Assembly: GCF_000004195.4 (NCBI RefSeq)
Contig: NC_030678.2
Coordinates: forward strand, 89,254,904-89,318,903
Direction: 5' to 3'
Length of the DNA stretch: 64,000 nucleotides
Source of the DNA: Xenopus tropicalis
Taxonomy: Eukaryota > Chordata > Amphibia > Anura > Pipidae
Shown: one piece after another, positions 62,173 through 64,000 of the stretch
Layout: the number at the start of each line of letters is the position of its first letter
Position numbering within the stretch: position 1 is the stretch's first letter
Made by a program: the position numbers and the translations under genes
The notes under the pieces: model-generated
What the model was told of the DNA's origin: nothing
What the model saw: the letters and a program-made list of their open reading frames with translations, nothing else
Databases searched by the model: none

Positions 62173-62967
62173 TTAAAGGAGAAGGAAAGGCTAATAAAGA
62201 GTTAATCTCAAGCTGCAGGCATACCTTCAGTTGTCTCAATAGTGCCCTTAAGTCTCCCCATATTTCACCTGTTCAGATGATCAGAAGCCTCATAGGAATA
62301 TCAAACGCTGAACTCTGTAAAGAAAGTTCCCATAATGCCTCGCTCCTGCACCGAGACCAAGACCTATGTACATGCCCAGTTAGTAAAACTATGAGAAAGC
62401 TTTCTGCTAATTGGCTCAGATCCACATTCCTAAGGGGGCAGTGAGTTCTTAGCATTCTTGAGGGAGGGGGCAGCAGGAAAGGGAAGAGAGGAGAGAGCTG
62501 CGTGTCTCTGGCACAGGAAAACAAAGGCAAGAAATCTTTTGACAGAGGACCCTGTGCAGTGCAGCGACTCAGAGTGCAGCGTTTCTGTGAGTGCTTATGG
62601 CTGTATTTACATAGACCTTTCTGATAAAGCTTACTCAGGCCCGGATTTGTGGTGAGGCCACAAAGGCCCGGGCCTAGGGCGGCACATACACAGGGGCATG
62701 CCGCCCCGCTGCAAGCAAATTTTAACATTTTGCTCCCATACGGAGCAATGGGGACATCTCCCCACTGCTCTGTATGGGAGTTCTAAGCTAGGCGCTTGCG
62801 CATGCGCATTAGCGGTGGGGAGGGGGTGTTCGCGCATGCGGAAGGTAGGCGCATGCACATTCGCGTTTTCGCGGCGGGGGGGGCGCCGAATGGGGGCGGC
62901 CTTGGGGCGCCCCAAGTAGAAATCCAGCCCTGAGCTTACTGAGTTTTTACCTTTTCTTCTCCTTTAA
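62173..62967. mobile_element. T2-like MITE carrying a hAT insertion
   Basis: TTAAAGGAGAAGGAAAGGCT to CCTTTTCTTCTCCTTTAA, TTAA at both ends. The hAT at 62636-62932 lies within it. Confidence 0.8.
62636..62932. mobile_element. Short hAT element inside a T2 MITE
   Basis: CAGGCCCGGATTTGTGG to GAAATCCAGCCCTG with the exact direct repeat AGCTTACT at 62628-62635 and 62933-62940. Strongly GC-rich. Confidence 0.9.
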
Positions 62968-63072
62968 GAAAGCCCGCTTGGGGAAAATAATTCAGCTAAT
63001 GAGGTTTAACTCGTGCAGGATTTCCTTTATGACTGCTTTAAGCTGAAAGGCTCGAGCAATCATAAACACTTA

Positions 63073-63581
63073 GGGGCTGATTTACTAATCCACGAATCTG
63101 AATCCGAATGGGAAAAATTCGGATTGGAAACGAACATTTTGCGACTTTTTCGTGTTTTTTTCGATTTTTTCGTAAATTGTCGCGACTTTTTCGTAGCCAT
63201 TACGACTTGCGCAAATTGTCGCGACTTTTTCGTAGCCGTTACGACTTGCTCGTATATTGTTGCGACTTTTTCGTATTGAGCGCTCGTAAATGGCGGGCAA
63301 ACCTTTCAGACTTTGCATGATTTTGGAAGCCTCCCATAGGACTCAATGGCACTCTGCAGCTCCAACCTGGCCCAAGGAAAGTCACGATACTGAAGCTTGA
63401 ATGAATCCGAAACTTTCGTACTCGGCGCGACGGCTACGAAAAAGTTGCGACAATTTATGAAAAAGTCGTAATGGCTATGAAAAAGTCGCGACAATTTACA
63501 AAAAAATCGCGAAATACCAATCATTACGAAAAAACGCATTCGGACGCTTTTCGTACATTCGTGGATTAGTAAATGTGCCCC
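63073..63581. mobile_element. Palindromic MITE, long copy
   Basis: GGGGCTGATTTACTAATCCA to TGGATTAGTAAATGTGCCCC. About 200-bp arms of TCGCGACTTTTTCGTAGCC-like repeats meet around 63300-63360. Same family as 5700-6020. No clean target duplication seen. Confidence 0.85.
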
Positions 63582-64000
63582 ATAATATCCTTAGCTTATT
63601 GATTATGGAGAGTGCAGAGAACCCCTTTGTCTTTGTCCTTAAAGAGTATGCTGCTGGCCACAAACCCATATGTGGGTCATCAAAAAGTCAACCTGATTGC
63701 ATAGTATTCCTGTTTGTGTTCTTGGAGTGTTCATTTTGTATTTTCGGTATAATGATTTAATGGGGCTAGGTTTGCTGTGGTTCAAGGAACTCATTGGAAC
63801 CAATCAGCAGGCAGCATTCATTAGTATGCTGTCTGAAAGCAAACCTGTGATTAGTTGCTAGACTTGGTGCCAACTTTTTACAACTACCCTTGCACACTTC
63901 AGTTACTTTTGCCAGTAATGGACTGCAGCTTATCATAAATATGTCAAAATATATGATCAAATAATTATTATGTCTTGTAACCAGAAACCAACGCAACACT
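63582..64000. other. Unassigned intergenic DNA at the window edge
   Basis: No gene or repeat recognised. Confidence 0.3.

Overview
This is vertebrate nuclear DNA, almost certainly from a Xenopus frog. The evidence is a spliced vertebrate gene, kdm1a (LSD1), on the minus strand, surrounded by very dense amphibian-type repeats: many short TTAA-flanked elements beginning TTAAAGGRR (the T2/Kolobok type known from Xenopus), 8-bp-duplication hAT elements, 3-bp-duplication Harbinger-like elements, a DIRS-type tyrosine-recombinase retrotransposon, and Penelope-like, L1-like and CR1/L2-like fragments. Species (tropicalis or laevis, L or S) cannot be settled from the sequence alone.

Layout. Positions 1-824: one minus-strand exon of a TMEM30/CDC50 flippase-subunit gene (best match TMEM30B); the gene continues beyond the left edge. 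0.85-17.4 kb: gene-free, filled with MITEs, a degenerate satellite-like array (about 3.1-5.35 kb), a 122-bp perfect palindrome inside AT repeats, hAT and Harbinger elements, an L1-like fragment, a decayed tRNA-Ile copy and a Penelope-like RT/GIY-YIG fragment. 17.45-22.46 kb: a structurally complete DIRS-type retrotransposon on the minus strand (gag, RT-RNase H-methylase-like, tyrosine recombinase) with inverted termini and an internal complementary region that matches both termini. It sits beside an older decayed recombinase remnant (22.5-23.06 kb). 25.2-54.6 kb: kdm1a, 19 coding exons on the minus strand, all with GT-AG junctions and consistent phase, giving an 833-residue protein. Its introns hold T2 elements, Harbinger elements, LINE tails and a second, decayed DIRS copy that splits a T2 element. 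54.6-55.0 kb: probable kdm1a promoter region. 55.0-64.0 kb: gene-free repeats, including an hAT element nested in another hAT element and a hAT inside a T2-type element.

Working together: kdm1a encodes the FAD-dependent histone H3K4me1/me2 demethylase of CoREST-type repressor complexes; the TMEM30 exon belongs to an unrelated lipid-flippase subunit. Everything else is transposon-derived; the most informative object is the DIRS element, whose internal region preserves the expected record of circular-junction replication although its gag and recombinase genes are damaged.
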